Source: JAJCZZ01 sp964569085 (GTDB lineage Bacteria; Gemmatimonadota; Gemmatimonadetes; Longimicrobiales; Gaopeijiaceae). From it: a stretch of 64,000 nt of DNA. Shown here piece by piece: positions 42,086-50,107 of this stretch (the first letter of the stretch is position 1; each line of letters begins with the position of its first letter). The DNA lies in the NCBI GenBank assembly GCA_964569085.1, contig CAZMTA010000002.1, positions 62,001 to 126,000 of the forward strand. Reading direction: 5' to 3'. A program made the translations under genes and the position numbers. Below the pieces are notes generated by a model that worked only from the letters and a program-made list of their open reading frames with translations, made no database searches and was not told where the DNA came from.

Positions 42086-44500
42086 GTGGAGGGTAGACGG
42101 CCCGAGGCGGAGGAGGCCGGCGAGGCGTCCCCGGGAGGGAGGCCCGGCCCGTGGTCCCGCCGGCTCCTGGGGGCGCTGGTCGGCGCGCTCCTCCTTCCCG
42201 CGGTGGCCGCCGCCCAGGACGGAGCCGTGGAGGGGCGGGTCCGGGACGACGAGGGCTCCACGGTCCGGGGCGCCGTGGTGGAGCTCCGCCGCGGCGACCG
42301 GGCCGTGGCCGTCGCCGCCACCGACGCGCTGGGCTTCTTCCGCCTGGCCCCGGTGACGCCCGGCACCTGGACGGTGTGGGCCTCGGGGCTCGGCTACGCG
42401 GAGGAGACCCGGGAGGTGGAGGTGGGTCCCGGCGCCACCGTCCAGCTCGAGCTCGTCCTGCCCCGGCGCGCCCTGGAGGTGGAGGGGATCGAGGTGGAGG
42501 CCGAGCGCTCCCGCCAGCGGATCCGCTTCGAGGAGGTGGCCGGCGCCACCGTCCGGGAGCTGGAGCTGGCCGACCTCAAGGCCGTCCCGGGCGTCGTGGA
42601 GGCGGACCCGCTGCGCGCCGTGGAGGTGCTCCCGGGCGTCGTGTCCACGTCGGACTTCTCGGCTGCGTTCCACGTCCGGGGCGGCTCCCAGGACCAGAAC
42701 CTGATCCTCCTGGACGGCGTGCCCATCTTCAGCCCCTTCCACCTGGGCGGCTTCTTCTCGGTCTTCAACGCCGACATGCTCGACCGGGCCGAGCTGCGCT
42801 CCGGCGGCTTCCCGGCGGAGCACGGCGGGCGCGTCTCGTCCGTCCTGGACATCGGGAGCGACGCGGGAGACGGCACCTTCCAGGTGGACGCCGGCGTGTC
42901 CCTCCTGGCCACGCGGGTGGCCGTGGGCGGCGGCGTCCCCGAGGGGGCGGCCGGGGCCCTGGGCTTCCGCAACGTCCACTGGCGGGTGTCGGGGCGGCGC
43001 TCCTACTTCGACGTCCTCCTGAAGCCCTTCTTCGAGTTCCCGTACCACCTCACCGATCTCCAGGCGGTGGTGGAGGGATGGACCTCGGCGGGCGACCGGG
43101 TGACGGCCACCGCCTACACCGGCGAGGACGTCCTCGACCTCACCCGCCTGGACGCCGAGGACTTCCCCCTGCGCATCGACTGGGACTGGGGGAACGACCT
43201 GGTGGGGCTGCGGTGGACCCGGCCCCGGCAGGGCGGCGGCGCGCTGGACCTCCGGGCCAACGCCTCCCGCTACGCCACCGGCCTCACCTTCCCCGACTTC
43301 CGGGACACCCGGTTCTCCAGCGCCATCGAGCAGGCGCAGCTCCGGGGCGACATGGAGATGCGCCCCTCCCCCGCGCTCCGCACGAAGGTCGGGGCGGCGG
43401 CGCAGCGCATGGAGTACGACAACCTGGCCCTCACGGGCGGCACGGAGTTCGGCCAGGGGGCCGGGACCGGCGTGCTCCTGGGCGGCTACGCCCAGGTGGT
43501 CTGGTCCGACCCGGGTCGGTGGCTCCTGGAGGCCGGGGCGCGCCTGGACCACTGGCGCCCCGACCCCGGCGAGCCCGTGTGGGAGCTGGCCCCCCGCGTG
43601 GCCGCCAAGCGCTTCTTCGCCGGCGGGGACGGAGCGGTGAAGGTGGCGGCCGGGCGTTACACCCAGTTCCTCCACTCCCTCCGGGACGAGGAGCTCCCCC
43701 TGGGCCTCGACGTCTGGGTCCTGGCGGGGGAGCGGGCCCCCGCCGTGGTCTCGGACCAGCTCCAGGTCGGGGTGGAGGGCTACCCCGCCGACGGCTGGTT
43801 CGCGTCGGCCGAGGCGTACGTGCGCGGCTTCGACGGCGTGGTGACCCTCAACGCCGCGGAGGACCCCAACGATCCGCTGGACGACATCCTGGCCGGCGAG
43901 GGCCTCTCGTACGGGGCCGACTTCCTGGTCCGCCGCGAGGGGGGCGACGTCACGGGGTGGGTCGCCCTCTCCCTCCTGAAGGCGGAGCGCACCTTCCCGG
44001 AGCCGCTCTCCCCGCTGGACCCGCGGCCGGAGGTCACCTACTCCCCCATCTTCGACCGCCGCCTCGACCTGGACCTGGTCCTCCGCTACCCGCTGCCCTG
44101 GGGGTGGGAGGGCGGGCTGCGCTGGAACGTGGGGACGGGCACGCCCTACACCCGGGCGCTGGGCTCCTTCGCCACGTACTCGCCGCGCTTCGTCCAGAAC
44201 GAGGGGCGGCTGCACTGGGCGGGCGCCACCGAGCAGGACGACGACCTGGGGGGCTACGCGGTCTTCCTCGAGGACCGCAACGGGTCCCGGTACCCCACCT
44301 ACCATCGCCTGGACGTCAGCGCCCGGAAGACGCTGCGTCCGTCGTGGGGGACGCTGACCCCGTACGTGAGCCTGGTGAACGTCTACAACCAGCGGAACGT
44401 GCTCTTCTACTTCTACGAGTACGAGCGGACGCCGCCCACCCGGTCCGGGATCTCCATGTTCCCGGTGCTGCCCACGGTGGGTGTGGAGGTGCGGTTCTGA
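42086..44500 (+). CDS. TonB-dependent outer-membrane receptor with N-terminal carboxypeptidase-regulatory-like domain
   Basis: An 804-residue receptor. After a signal peptide (LLGALVGALLLPAVAAAQ), residues about 45-130 form a CarbopepD_reg-like domain (AVEGRVRDDEGSTVRGAVVE). A plug domain follows (RAVEVLPGVVSTSDFSAAFH, VRGGSQDQNLILLDGVPIF), then a 22-strand-type barrel ending in LPTVGVEVRF with a terminal aromatic residue. It probably imports a scarce nutrient with TonB energy; the ligand is not apparent. The GTG start follows GGGAGGG. The stop overlaps the start of the lipoprotein gene (TGATG). Confidence 0.9.
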   Translation: MEGRRPEAEEAGEASPGGRPGPWSRRLLGALVGALLLPAVAAAQDGAVEGRVRDDEGSTVRGAVVELRRGDRAVAVAATDALGFFRLAPVTPGTWTVWASGLGYAEETREVEVGPGATVQLELVLPRRALEVEGIEVEAERSRQRIRFEEVAGATVRELELADLKAVPGVVEADPLRAVEVLPGVVSTSDFSAAFHVRGGSQDQNLILLDGVPIFSPFHLGGFFSVFNADMLDRAELRSGGFPAEHGGRVSSVLDIGSDAGDGTFQVDAGVSLLATRVAVGGGVPEGAAGALGFRNVHWRVSGRRSYFDVLLKPFFEFPYHLTDLQAVVEGWTSAGDRVTATAYTGEDVLDLTRLDAEDFPLRIDWDWGNDLVGLRWTRPRQGGGALDLRANASRYATGLTFPDFRDTRFSSAIEQAQLRGDMEMRPSPALRTKVGAAAQRMEYDNLALTGGTEFGQGAGTGVLLGGYAQVVWSDPGRWLLEAGARLDHWRPDPGEPVWELAPRVAAKRFFAGGDGAVKVAAGRYTQFLHSLRDEELPLGLDVWVLAGERAPAVVSDQLQVGVEGYPADGWFASAEAYVRGFDGVVTLNAAEDPNDPLDDILAGEGLSYGADFLVRREGGDVTGWVALSLLKAERTFPEPLSPLDPRPEVTYSPIFDRRLDLDLVLRYPLPWGWEGGLRWNVGTGTPYTRALGSFATYSPRFVQNEGRLHWAGATEQDDDLGGYAVFLEDRNGSRYPTYHRLDVSARKTLRPSWGTLTPYVSLVNVYNQRNVLFYFYEYERTPPTRSGISMFPVLPTVGVEVRF

Positions 44501-45480
44501 TGGCCGCCCGGGCCCGGACCGCCGCCGCCCTCCTTGCGCTCCTCCCCTGGCTGGGGGCGTGCGAGCTGGAGGAGGTCGTGATCGTGGAGCCGCGGGACGT
44601 GGTGGTGGCCGAGGCGTACCTCCAGCTCTCGGTGCCCGACGACCCGAGCCCGCCCCTCGACCGCCTCACCGTGTTCCTCCACCGGACGCTCGGGCCCGGC
44701 GGGGAGTCCCGCCCCGTGGAGGGCGCGCGGGTCCAGGTCTCCCGGAGGCGCGACGGCCGTACGGTGGAGCTGGCCCCCATGGGCCTCGCGCGGTGCGTGG
44801 CGAGCACCCCCGTGGAGGGGACCGGCACCTGCTACTGGGCGCCCCCGGAGGCGGTGGGCTTCGAGCCCGGGGACACGCTGGAGCTCCGGGTGGACCTCGC
44901 CGACGGGGGCCGGCTGGAGAGCCTCTCGGTGGTGCCCGGCGCGTTCGAGGTGCTGGGCGGCTCCCTGCGCCTCCCCGACGGCGCGGGGCGCACCTGCGCG
45001 CTCCCCGGCGGAGGCCCGCTCCCCCTGTCGTGGAGCCGCTCCGAGGGCGCGTGGGCGTACGTGACCGAGACGGTCATCCGCGGCCTCACCGAGGCGCTGG
45101 CGCCCCGGGGCATCGAGGTGGAGCCGGAGAACGATCCGCTCTACCTCCTGGGGCTGGCGGTCTCGGCGGAGGACACCACCATCGTCTTCCCCGGCGAGTT
45201 CGGCCTCTTCGACCGCTTCGAGCTGGACCGGGACGTGGCGGTGGCGCTCCAGGAGGGGCTGCCGCCGCCCGCCCGGGCGGAGGTCACGGTGACCGCGGTG
45301 GACCGCAACTACGTGAACTGGGTCCGGGGCGGGAACTTCAATCCGTCGGGGCAGGTGCGCGTGCCCAGCGTGCGCGGGGCCGGCACCGGGGTCTTCGGGA
45401 CCGCGGTGGTCCGGGGCTTCGGGGTGATTGCCACGCCCGAGGGGGTCGTCTACGATGGCCCCGTCTGCCCCGGGGCCTGA
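44500..45480 (+). CDS. DUF4249-like lipoprotein paired with the TonB receptor
   Basis: A 326-residue lipoprotein (lipobox LPWLGAC at about residue 21). The mature part has beta-rich, immunoglobulin-like segments (VVVAEAYLQLSVPDDPSPPL, GARVQVSRRRDGRTVELAPM) and the C-terminal NYVNWVRGGNFNPSGQ, followed by GTGVFGTAVVRGFGV. This resembles DUF4249 proteins, which are typically encoded right after TonB receptors in Bacteroidota and related phyla. It may serve as the surface-exposed partner of the receptor. The family assignment is from pattern and context. Translation is coupled to the receptor by a 1-base overlap. Confidence 0.7.
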   Translation: MAARARTAAALLALLPWLGACELEEVVIVEPRDVVVAEAYLQLSVPDDPSPPLDRLTVFLHRTLGPGGESRPVEGARVQVSRRRDGRTVELAPMGLARCVASTPVEGTGTCYWAPPEAVGFEPGDTLELRVDLADGGRLESLSVVPGAFEVLGGSLRLPDGAGRTCALPGGGPLPLSWSRSEGAWAYVTETVIRGLTEALAPRGIEVEPENDPLYLLGLAVSAEDTTIVFPGEFGLFDRFELDRDVAVALQEGLPPPARAEVTVTAVDRNYVNWVRGGNFNPSGQVRVPSVRGAGTGVFGTAVVRGFGVIATPEGVVYDGPVCPGA

Positions 45481-46618
45481 GCTCCGGGGGCCTCGCCTCT
45501 CCCCACCCGGCCAGCCCGTGCCCGTACGCGCCTCCGTCCTCCCCGCCCCCGGCCGCCTCCAGGAGCTCCGGGAGCTCCCGGACCCGGAGCTCGAGCCCGG
45601 GAGCGTGCTCCTGGAGACCGTGGCCTCCGAGGTGTGCGGGACCGACGTCCACCTCCGCCACGGACGGCTCACCGGGGTCCCGTACCCCATCATCCCGGGC
45701 CACGTCAGCGTGGGGCGCATCCTGGAGTCCCGGGGCGTCGAGGAGGACGCGCTGGGCGCGTCGCTGGCGCCCGGGGACGTGGTGACCTTCCTGGACGTCC
45801 ACGAGGTCTGCAACGCGTGCTGGCACTGCCTGGTGGGCCGCCAGCCCAACCGCTGTCCGAGCCGCCGGGTCTACGGGATCACGTACGGGGTGGCCGACGG
45901 CCTCCTGGGCGGGTGGGCGGACCGGATCCACCTCCGGCCGGGGGTGCGGATCCTGAAGCTTCCGGAGGGGCTGGACGCCGACGACGTCATCGGGGGTGGG
46001 TGCGGGCTGTTCACCGGATTCGCCGCGGTGGACCGGGCCGAGGTGCGCCTCGGCGACACGGTGCTGGTCCAGGGCTCGGGCCCGGTGGGGCTGGCCGCCG
46101 CCGCCTTTGCCGGGCTGGCCGGGGCGGCGCGGGTCCTGATGTTCGGGGCGCCGGCGGACCGCCTGGAGCTGGCCCGGGCCATGGGCGTCGACGCGTGCTG
46201 GCACATCGGGGAGACGACGCCGGAGGAGCGGGCGGAGGCGGTGCGGGACCTCACGGGCGGGCGCGGGCCCGACGTGGTGATCGAGGCCGCCGGTGCGCCC
46301 GCCGCGCTCCCCGAGGCCCTGGACCTGGTGCGCGACGGCGGACGCTACGTGGTGGCGGGGCACTACACCGACGCGGGCCCCGTCTCCCTGAACCCCCACA
46401 CCCAGCTCAACCGGAAGCACGTGGACGTGCGGGGGCAGTGGGGGACCGACTTCCACCACCTGGCGCGGGCCCTGGCGGTCTTCGGCCGGAACCGGGAGCG
46501 GCTCCCCTTCCGGAGGATCGTGGGGGCGCGGTACGGGCTGGACCGGACGAACGAGGCGCTGGACGACGTGGAGATGCTCCGCGTGACGAAGGCGGTGGTG
46601 GACCCGAGCCTGGGATAG
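45455..46618 (+). CDS. Zinc-dependent medium-chain alcohol dehydrogenase
   Basis: A 387-residue MDR-family enzyme. Catalytic-zinc ligands are in SEVCGTDVHLRHG and IIPGHVSVGRI. The four structural-zinc cysteines are in CNACWHCLVGRQPNRC. The Rossmann dinucleotide site is VLVQGSGPVGLAAAAFAGLA. It oxidises or reduces an alcohol, polyol or aldehyde with NAD(P); the substrate cannot be assigned. The ATG at 45455 lies 26 bases inside the 3' end of the lipoprotein gene, downstream of GAGGGGG, so it belongs to the same operon. Alternative in-frame starts exist nearby. Confidence 0.87.
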   Translation: MAPSAPGPELRGPRLSPPGQPVPVRASVLPAPGRLQELRELPDPELEPGSVLLETVASEVCGTDVHLRHGRLTGVPYPIIPGHVSVGRILESRGVEEDALGASLAPGDVVTFLDVHEVCNACWHCLVGRQPNRCPSRRVYGITYGVADGLLGGWADRIHLRPGVRILKLPEGLDADDVIGGGCGLFTGFAAVDRAEVRLGDTVLVQGSGPVGLAAAAFAGLAGAARVLMFGAPADRLELARAMGVDACWHIGETTPEERAEAVRDLTGGRGPDVVIEAAGAPAALPEALDLVRDGGRYVVAGHYTDAGPVSLNPHTQLNRKHVDVRGQWGTDFHHLARALAVFGRNRERLPFRRIVGARYGLDRTNEALDDVEMLRVTKAVVDPSLG

Positions 46619-46644
46619 GGCGGGCTTTGGGTGGTTGGTGCGTC

Positions 46645-46785
46645 GGGGCGCGGGCCTCCGCGCTCCGGGTACGCTCGGGGCTTGTGGGCGGGGGTACCCC
46701 ACCGGGGTGATCGGCCCCTCGCTCCGCCGCGCTCGGGTCGTCCGGGCCCCGGCGCGGAGCCCCTGCGCGCGGAGGCCCGCGCCCC
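46645..46785 (+). repeat. Perfect 19-bp inverted repeat enclosing a structured core
   Basis: GGGGCGCGGGCCTCCGCGC (46645-46663) is perfectly complementary to 46767-46785. The 103-base interior holds a GCTCC...GGAGC hairpin (46721-46760). It follows the alcohol dehydrogenase stop by 26 bases in a 325-base noncoding gap between convergent genes. Confidence 0.75.
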
Positions 46786-46940
46786 TCCGCCGACCGGTCT
46801 GGGGCCCGCCCTCTCCGGCTCGGGTCATCCGCCTGTGGGGGGCCGCTCCGATGGGCCGGCTCTGGCGCGGGGATACTCCACCAGTGTGGTCGGCCCCTCG
46901 CTCCGCCGCGCCCGGGTCGTCGGGCCCGGGCGCGGAGCCC
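46692..46940 (+). repeat. Two direct repeats of a hairpin unit
   Basis: Unit A (46692-46763) and unit B (46870-46940) share TCGGCCCCTCGCTCCGCCGCG, then (C/T)CGGGTCGT and GGCGCGGAGCCC or GGGCGCGGAGCCC. In B, GCTCC (46900-46904) and GCGCCCGGG (46908-46916) pair perfectly with CCCGGGCGC and GGAGC (46925-46938), leaving a 3-base bulge. In A the same stem forms with a wobble and a bulge. Unit B ends 4 bases before the udk stop codon. Confidence 0.75.
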
Positions 46941-46943
46941 GGG

Positions 46944-47591
46944 CTACGCCACCTCCCAGCCCCGCGCCTCCAGGAGGTGGCGGATCCGGGTCACCACCAG
47001 GTCCACGGCCACGCGGTTGTAGCCGCCTTCGGGGACGAGCATGTCGGCGTGGCGCTTGCTCGGCTCCACGAACTCCTGGTGCATGGGGCGGACGGTGGTC
47101 TCGTACTGGTCCAGCACCGACTCCGGGGACCGGCCCCGGTCCCGGATGTCCCGGCGGAGGCGCCGCACGAGGCGGATGTCGGCCTCGGTGTCCACGAAGA
47201 CCTTGAGGTCCATGAGCGCCCGGAGCCGGGGGTCGGCCAGGACGAGGATCCCGTCCAGGAGGAGGAGCGGCCGGGGCTCCGCCGGCACCGTGCCCTCGCC
47301 TCGGACGTGGTTGGCGAAGTCGTACGTGGGCAGACGGACCGGCTCGCCGCGGAGGAGCGCGGCCACGTGGTCCCGCATGAGCTCGGTGTCGAGGCTCTCG
47401 GGGTGGTCGAAGTTCACCCGGGCCCGCTGGTCCGGGGTGAGATGCCGGAGGTCGCGGTAGTAGGCGTCGTGCTGGAGGACACGGGTCACGCCGTCGCCCA
47501 GGAGGCGCCGGATCTCCCGGACCACCGTGGACTTCCCGGAGCCGCTTCCCCCCGCCACGCCCAGGACGACCGGGCGCCGTCGGGCCGTCAC
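46944..47591 (-). CDS. udk: Uridine kinase
   Basis: A 215-residue P-loop kinase of normal length. Walker A is GVAGGSGSGKSTVVREI. Uridine-binding and lid segments include VLQHDAYYRDLRHLTP and VNFDHPESLDTELM. The motif PLLLLDGILVLADPRLRALM and the C-terminal region QYETTVRPMHQEFVEPSKRH are typical. It phosphorylates uridine and cytidine to the monophosphates with ATP or GTP in pyrimidine salvage. The GTG start is one base after the stop of the DtxR-family gene, so they share a transcript. The stop lies at the edge of the palindromic repeat region. Confidence 0.94.
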   Translation of the reverse strand: MTARRRPVVLGVAGGSGSGKSTVVREIRRLLGDGVTRVLQHDAYYRDLRHLTPDQRARVNFDHPESLDTELMRDHVAALLRGEPVRLPTYDFANHVRGEGTVPAEPRPLLLLDGILVLADPRLRALMDLKVFVDTEADIRLVRRLRRDIRDRGRSPESVLDQYETTVRPMHQEFVEPSKRHADMLVPEGGYNRVAVDLVVTRIRHLLEARGWEVA

Positions 47592-47592
47592 C

Positions 47593-48276
47593 TCAGCCCT
47601 CGTGGGGCACCACGAAGATGAGCCGGGCCAGCTCCTCTTCCACGGAGCGCGCGACGCCTGCCCCGCGCCCCACCCGGACCTCCAGGGGGCCCGTCTCCCG
47701 GGCCTCGCCGGAGACCACCACCCTCGCCCCGGGCATGAGGCCCTTCTCGGCCATGGACCGGAGGCGGGCCGGGTCCTCGTCCTGGACCGCCCGCACCCAC
47801 ACCTCGGTGCCGGGCTCCACCTCCGCCAGGGTGGCGAAGTCCGTGGGCTCGATCTCGCCGGCGGGGGTGGGGATGGGCGCCCCGTGGGGGTCGTGGCTCG
47901 GGAACTCCAGGGCGGCGGCCATGCGGTCGATGAGGGCGTCGGACACGGCGTGCTCGAGCCGCTCCGCCTCGTCGTGGACGTCGTCCCAGGTGTAGCCCAG
48001 CCTCTGACAGAGGTAGGTCTCGATGATGCGATGGCGGCGCAGGATCTTCAGCGCCTCGAGCGTGCCCCGGTCGGTGAGGCGGACGCCCCGGTAGGGCACG
48101 TGCTCCACCAGCTCGGCTTCGGCCAGCCGCTTGACCATGCCGGTCACGGACGCGGGCTGGACCTCCAGCGCCTCGGCCACCGCGCTGGTGGAGGCGGGGT
48201 CGCCGGACTCGGACAGGCCGTAGATGGCCTTGAGGTAGTCCTCGACGGAGCGGGAGAGGGGCTCGGGGCGGTCCAT
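47593..48276 (-). CDS. DtxR/MntR-family metal-dependent repressor
   Basis: A 227-residue three-domain regulator. Residues 1-70 are the winged helix (SRSVEDYLKAIYGLSESGDP, VQPASVTGMVKRLAEAELVE, HVPYRGVRLTDRG). Residues about 75-140 are the dimerisation and metal-binding domain (RRHRIIETYLCQRLGYTWDD, VHDEAERLEHAVSDALIDRM) with Cys, Glu and His ligands resembling IdeR/DtxR. The C-terminal residues about 155-227 form an SH3/FeoA-like domain. With Fe(II) or Mn(II) it should repress metal-uptake or storage genes; none lie adjacent. The divergent pseudopilin genes share its upstream region. Confidence 0.93.
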   Translation of the reverse strand: MDRPEPLSRSVEDYLKAIYGLSESGDPASTSAVAEALEVQPASVTGMVKRLAEAELVEHVPYRGVRLTDRGTLEALKILRRHRIIETYLCQRLGYTWDDVHDEAERLEHAVSDALIDRMAAALEFPSHDPHGAPIPTPAGEIEPTDFATLAEVEPGTEVWVRAVQDEDPARLRSMAEKGLMPGARVVVSGEARETGPLEVRVGRGAGVARSVEEELARLIFVVPHEG

Positions 48277-48565
48277 GACTGGAAGCTATTCCCGGCGCCC
48301 GGCGGCGTCGACCCCGGCGCGGTGGCCGCTCTCCGGCCGTCGGGCCCGCGTGGAACGCGCAGCCTGCGGCCCTCGCGCGTGCGCCGTCTGTGCTCGCGGC
48401 GCCCATTCGATTAAGTTCGGGACCGCCGCCGAGATACGTGACGCGTCGAGCGTCCCCCGGGCCTCCCCCCATCGAAAGACCTGTTGGGTGCGGCGAGTCC
48501 CACCGGTATCTTGGAGAAGCTGCGATGATCGAGCCGCTCGGAACGCCCTTCCAACCCCCCAGGGA
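48277..48565. other. Divergent intergenic region
   Basis: This 289-base gap separates dtxR-like (minus) and the pseudopilin operon (plus). It has a modest dip in GC near 48405-48420 (CCCATTCGATTAAGTTCGGG) that may mark a promoter. No gene or clear palindrome was seen. Confidence 0.3.
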
Positions 48566-49087
48566 ATGAGCTCCGAGGACGAACGCGTCCGCCCGTACCA
48601 CGCCCGCCCCGAGGATGCCAGGGGCGACGAGGCCGCCGATGCCGTGGCCGCGGTGCTGAAGCACGCCGCGGACCGGGACGAGGCGGCCCGGGGGCGGACT
48701 GCGCCCAAGAAGCAGCCACGGTGGATGCTCCCGCTGGGCATCAACCTGGCGGTCTTCGCCGTCTACCTCCTCATCGCTCCGCCCGACTTCGTGGTGATGA
48801 ACCCGGTGGAGGGCCCCGACGAGGCCAGCCAGGTGGAGAGCCTCCAGACCGCCATGTGGCTCCAGGCCCAGCAGATCAACCAGTACCGCATCGAGACGGG
48901 CCGTCTTCCGGACACGCTGGAGGACCTCCCCCGCGAGCCGGTGGCGGGCTCCATCGAGTACGTGCGGGAGGGGACCGGCTACCGGCTGGTCGCGGTGGTG
49001 GCCGACGCCGCCATCGTCTACGACTCCCAGGAGACGGACGGCTCCTTCCAGGCCACCGTCAGCAAGCGCATGGGGGCGGGAGGATGA
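48566..49087 (+). CDS. Single-pass membrane protein coupled to a pseudopilin
   Basis: A 173-residue protein. A charged cytosolic N-terminus of about 55 residues (Asp/Glu/Arg/Ala-rich) leads into one membrane helix (MLPLGINLAVFAVYLLIAPP). A periplasmic domain follows whose first part, LQTAMWLQAQQINQYRIETG, LPDTLEDLP, resembles the early C-terminal region of type IV pilin-like proteins. The helix lacks a prepilin cleavage site. The stop overlaps the start of the pseudopilin gene (ATGA). It may be an assembly partner or minor component of the same pilus-like or secretion structure. Homology is not recognised with certainty. Confidence 0.72.
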   Translation: MSSEDERVRPYHARPEDARGDEAADAVAAVLKHAADRDEAARGRTAPKKQPRWMLPLGINLAVFAVYLLIAPPDFVVMNPVEGPDEASQVESLQTAMWLQAQQINQYRIETGRLPDTLEDLPREPVAGSIEYVREGTGYRLVAVVADAAIVYDSQETDGSFQATVSKRMGAGG

Positions 49088-49581
49088 GCCGCCTCGTCCG
49101 TCGCTCCGGCGCCTCGCCCCGCCGCTCCGGCCGGGAGGGCTTCACCCTGGTGGAGCTCCTCGTCACCGTGGCCATCGTGGGGATCCTGGCCGGGCTGGCC
49201 ATTCCCAACATGCGCCCCATGCTCCTGCGGGCCCGCGCCGCGGAGGTGGTTGGGGACCTGGAGGTGGTGCGGGTGGCCGCCGCCAGCTACAACGGCCAGA
49301 ACCACACCTGGCCGGCGGAGACCGGGGACGGCGCCGTCCCCTCGGGGATGGCCGAGTTCCTGCCCGACAACTTCTCCTTCGCACGGGACGGCTACACGCT
49401 GGACTTCGAGAACTGGAGCCTGCCGAGCGGCCTCCCCGGCGACCCGTCGACCCGCACCCTCATCGGGGTCTCCGTCACCGTGGAGGACCCGGCCCTGGGG
49501 AACGCGCTCGTCGAGCTGCTCGGGTCGGCCGTGGTGTTCTCGGTGGACAACACGCACACCATCGTCATCGACCGTAGCTGA
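49084..49581 (+). CDS. Type IV pilin-like / type II secretion pseudopilin
   Basis: A 165-residue protein with a 19-residue basic leader and the prepilin peptidase motif GREG|FTLVELLVTVAIVGI. The expected hydrophobic N-terminal helix (LAGLAIPNMRPMLLRARAA) follows. The globular part is beta-rich and carries no cysteine pair. PilD-type peptidase would cleave after the Gly and methylate the Phe. The rest of the secretion or pilus machinery is not in this window, so this is an orphan locus with the coupled membrane protein upstream. Confidence 0.9.
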   Translation: MSRLVRRSGASPRRSGREGFTLVELLVTVAIVGILAGLAIPNMRPMLLRARAAEVVGDLEVVRVAAASYNGQNHTWPAETGDGAVPSGMAEFLPDNFSFARDGYTLDFENWSLPSGLPGDPSTRTLIGVSVTVEDPALGNALVELLGSAVVFSVDNTHTIVIDRS

Positions 49582-49684
49582 CACGCTCATGGACGAAACG
49601 ACGGGGGAGTGGAATTGGGTCGGTGCGTGGACGTATGATGAGGACGAGGAAGCCAAACCCGCACCCGTGGACCACCAGGCCGGC

Positions 49685-50107
49685 ATGACCTACCCCGAGT
49701 ACGAGCAGGCCACCGAGGGGATCCGCGTTCGCGTCCAGCCCCGCTTCTCCCTCTCCGACTCGGACCCGGGGGACAACACGTTCGTCTTCTCGTACGAGAT
49801 CGAGATGGCCAACGAGGGGGACCACCCCGCCCAGCTCCTCTTCCGCCACTGGCTGATCCACGACGCCGCCGGCGAGGACACGGAGGTGGACGGCGAGGGC
49901 GTGGTGGGCGAGCAGCCCCACCTGGAGCCCGGCCAGCGCCACGGGTACCGGAGCTACTGCGTGCTGAGCTCTCCGGCCGGCTACATGGAGGGCTACTACA
50001 CCTTCGCCCGTCCGGGCGGGGAGACCTTCCGGGTGGCGGTGCCGCGGTTCAACCTGACCGCGCCGGTCATGCCGGGTGAGGATCCCGAGGACCCGATCCT
50101 CCACTGA
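49685..50107 (+). CDS. apaG: ApaG domain protein
   Basis: A 140-residue protein matching ApaG along its length: IRVRVQPRFSLSDSDPGDNT, FVFSYEIEMANEGDHPAQLL, FRHWLIHDAAGEDTEVDGEG, VVGEQPHLEPGQ, and the ending RVAVPRFNLTAPV. The fold is a fibronectin-III-like beta sandwich. ApaG is linked to metal tolerance and Ap4A-related phenotypes, but its molecular role is unsettled. ATG at 49685 gives the family's usual length. An ATG at 49589 would add 32 residues with AT-richer, atypical codons. The last 41 bases overlap the 3' end of the gene on the opposite strand. Confidence 0.9.
   Translation: MTYPEYEQATEGIRVRVQPRFSLSDSDPGDNTFVFSYEIEMANEGDHPAQLLFRHWLIHDAAGEDTEVDGEGVVGEQPHLEPGQRHGYRSYCVLSSPAGYMEGYYTFARPGGETFRVAVPRFNLTAPVMPGEDPEDPILH

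Noticed and set aside
49589..49684. Upstream ATG (49589) as start of apaG
   Set aside because: It would add 32 residues not found in ApaG proteins, with AT-richer codons and no ribosome-binding site. ATG 49685 gives the usual length.
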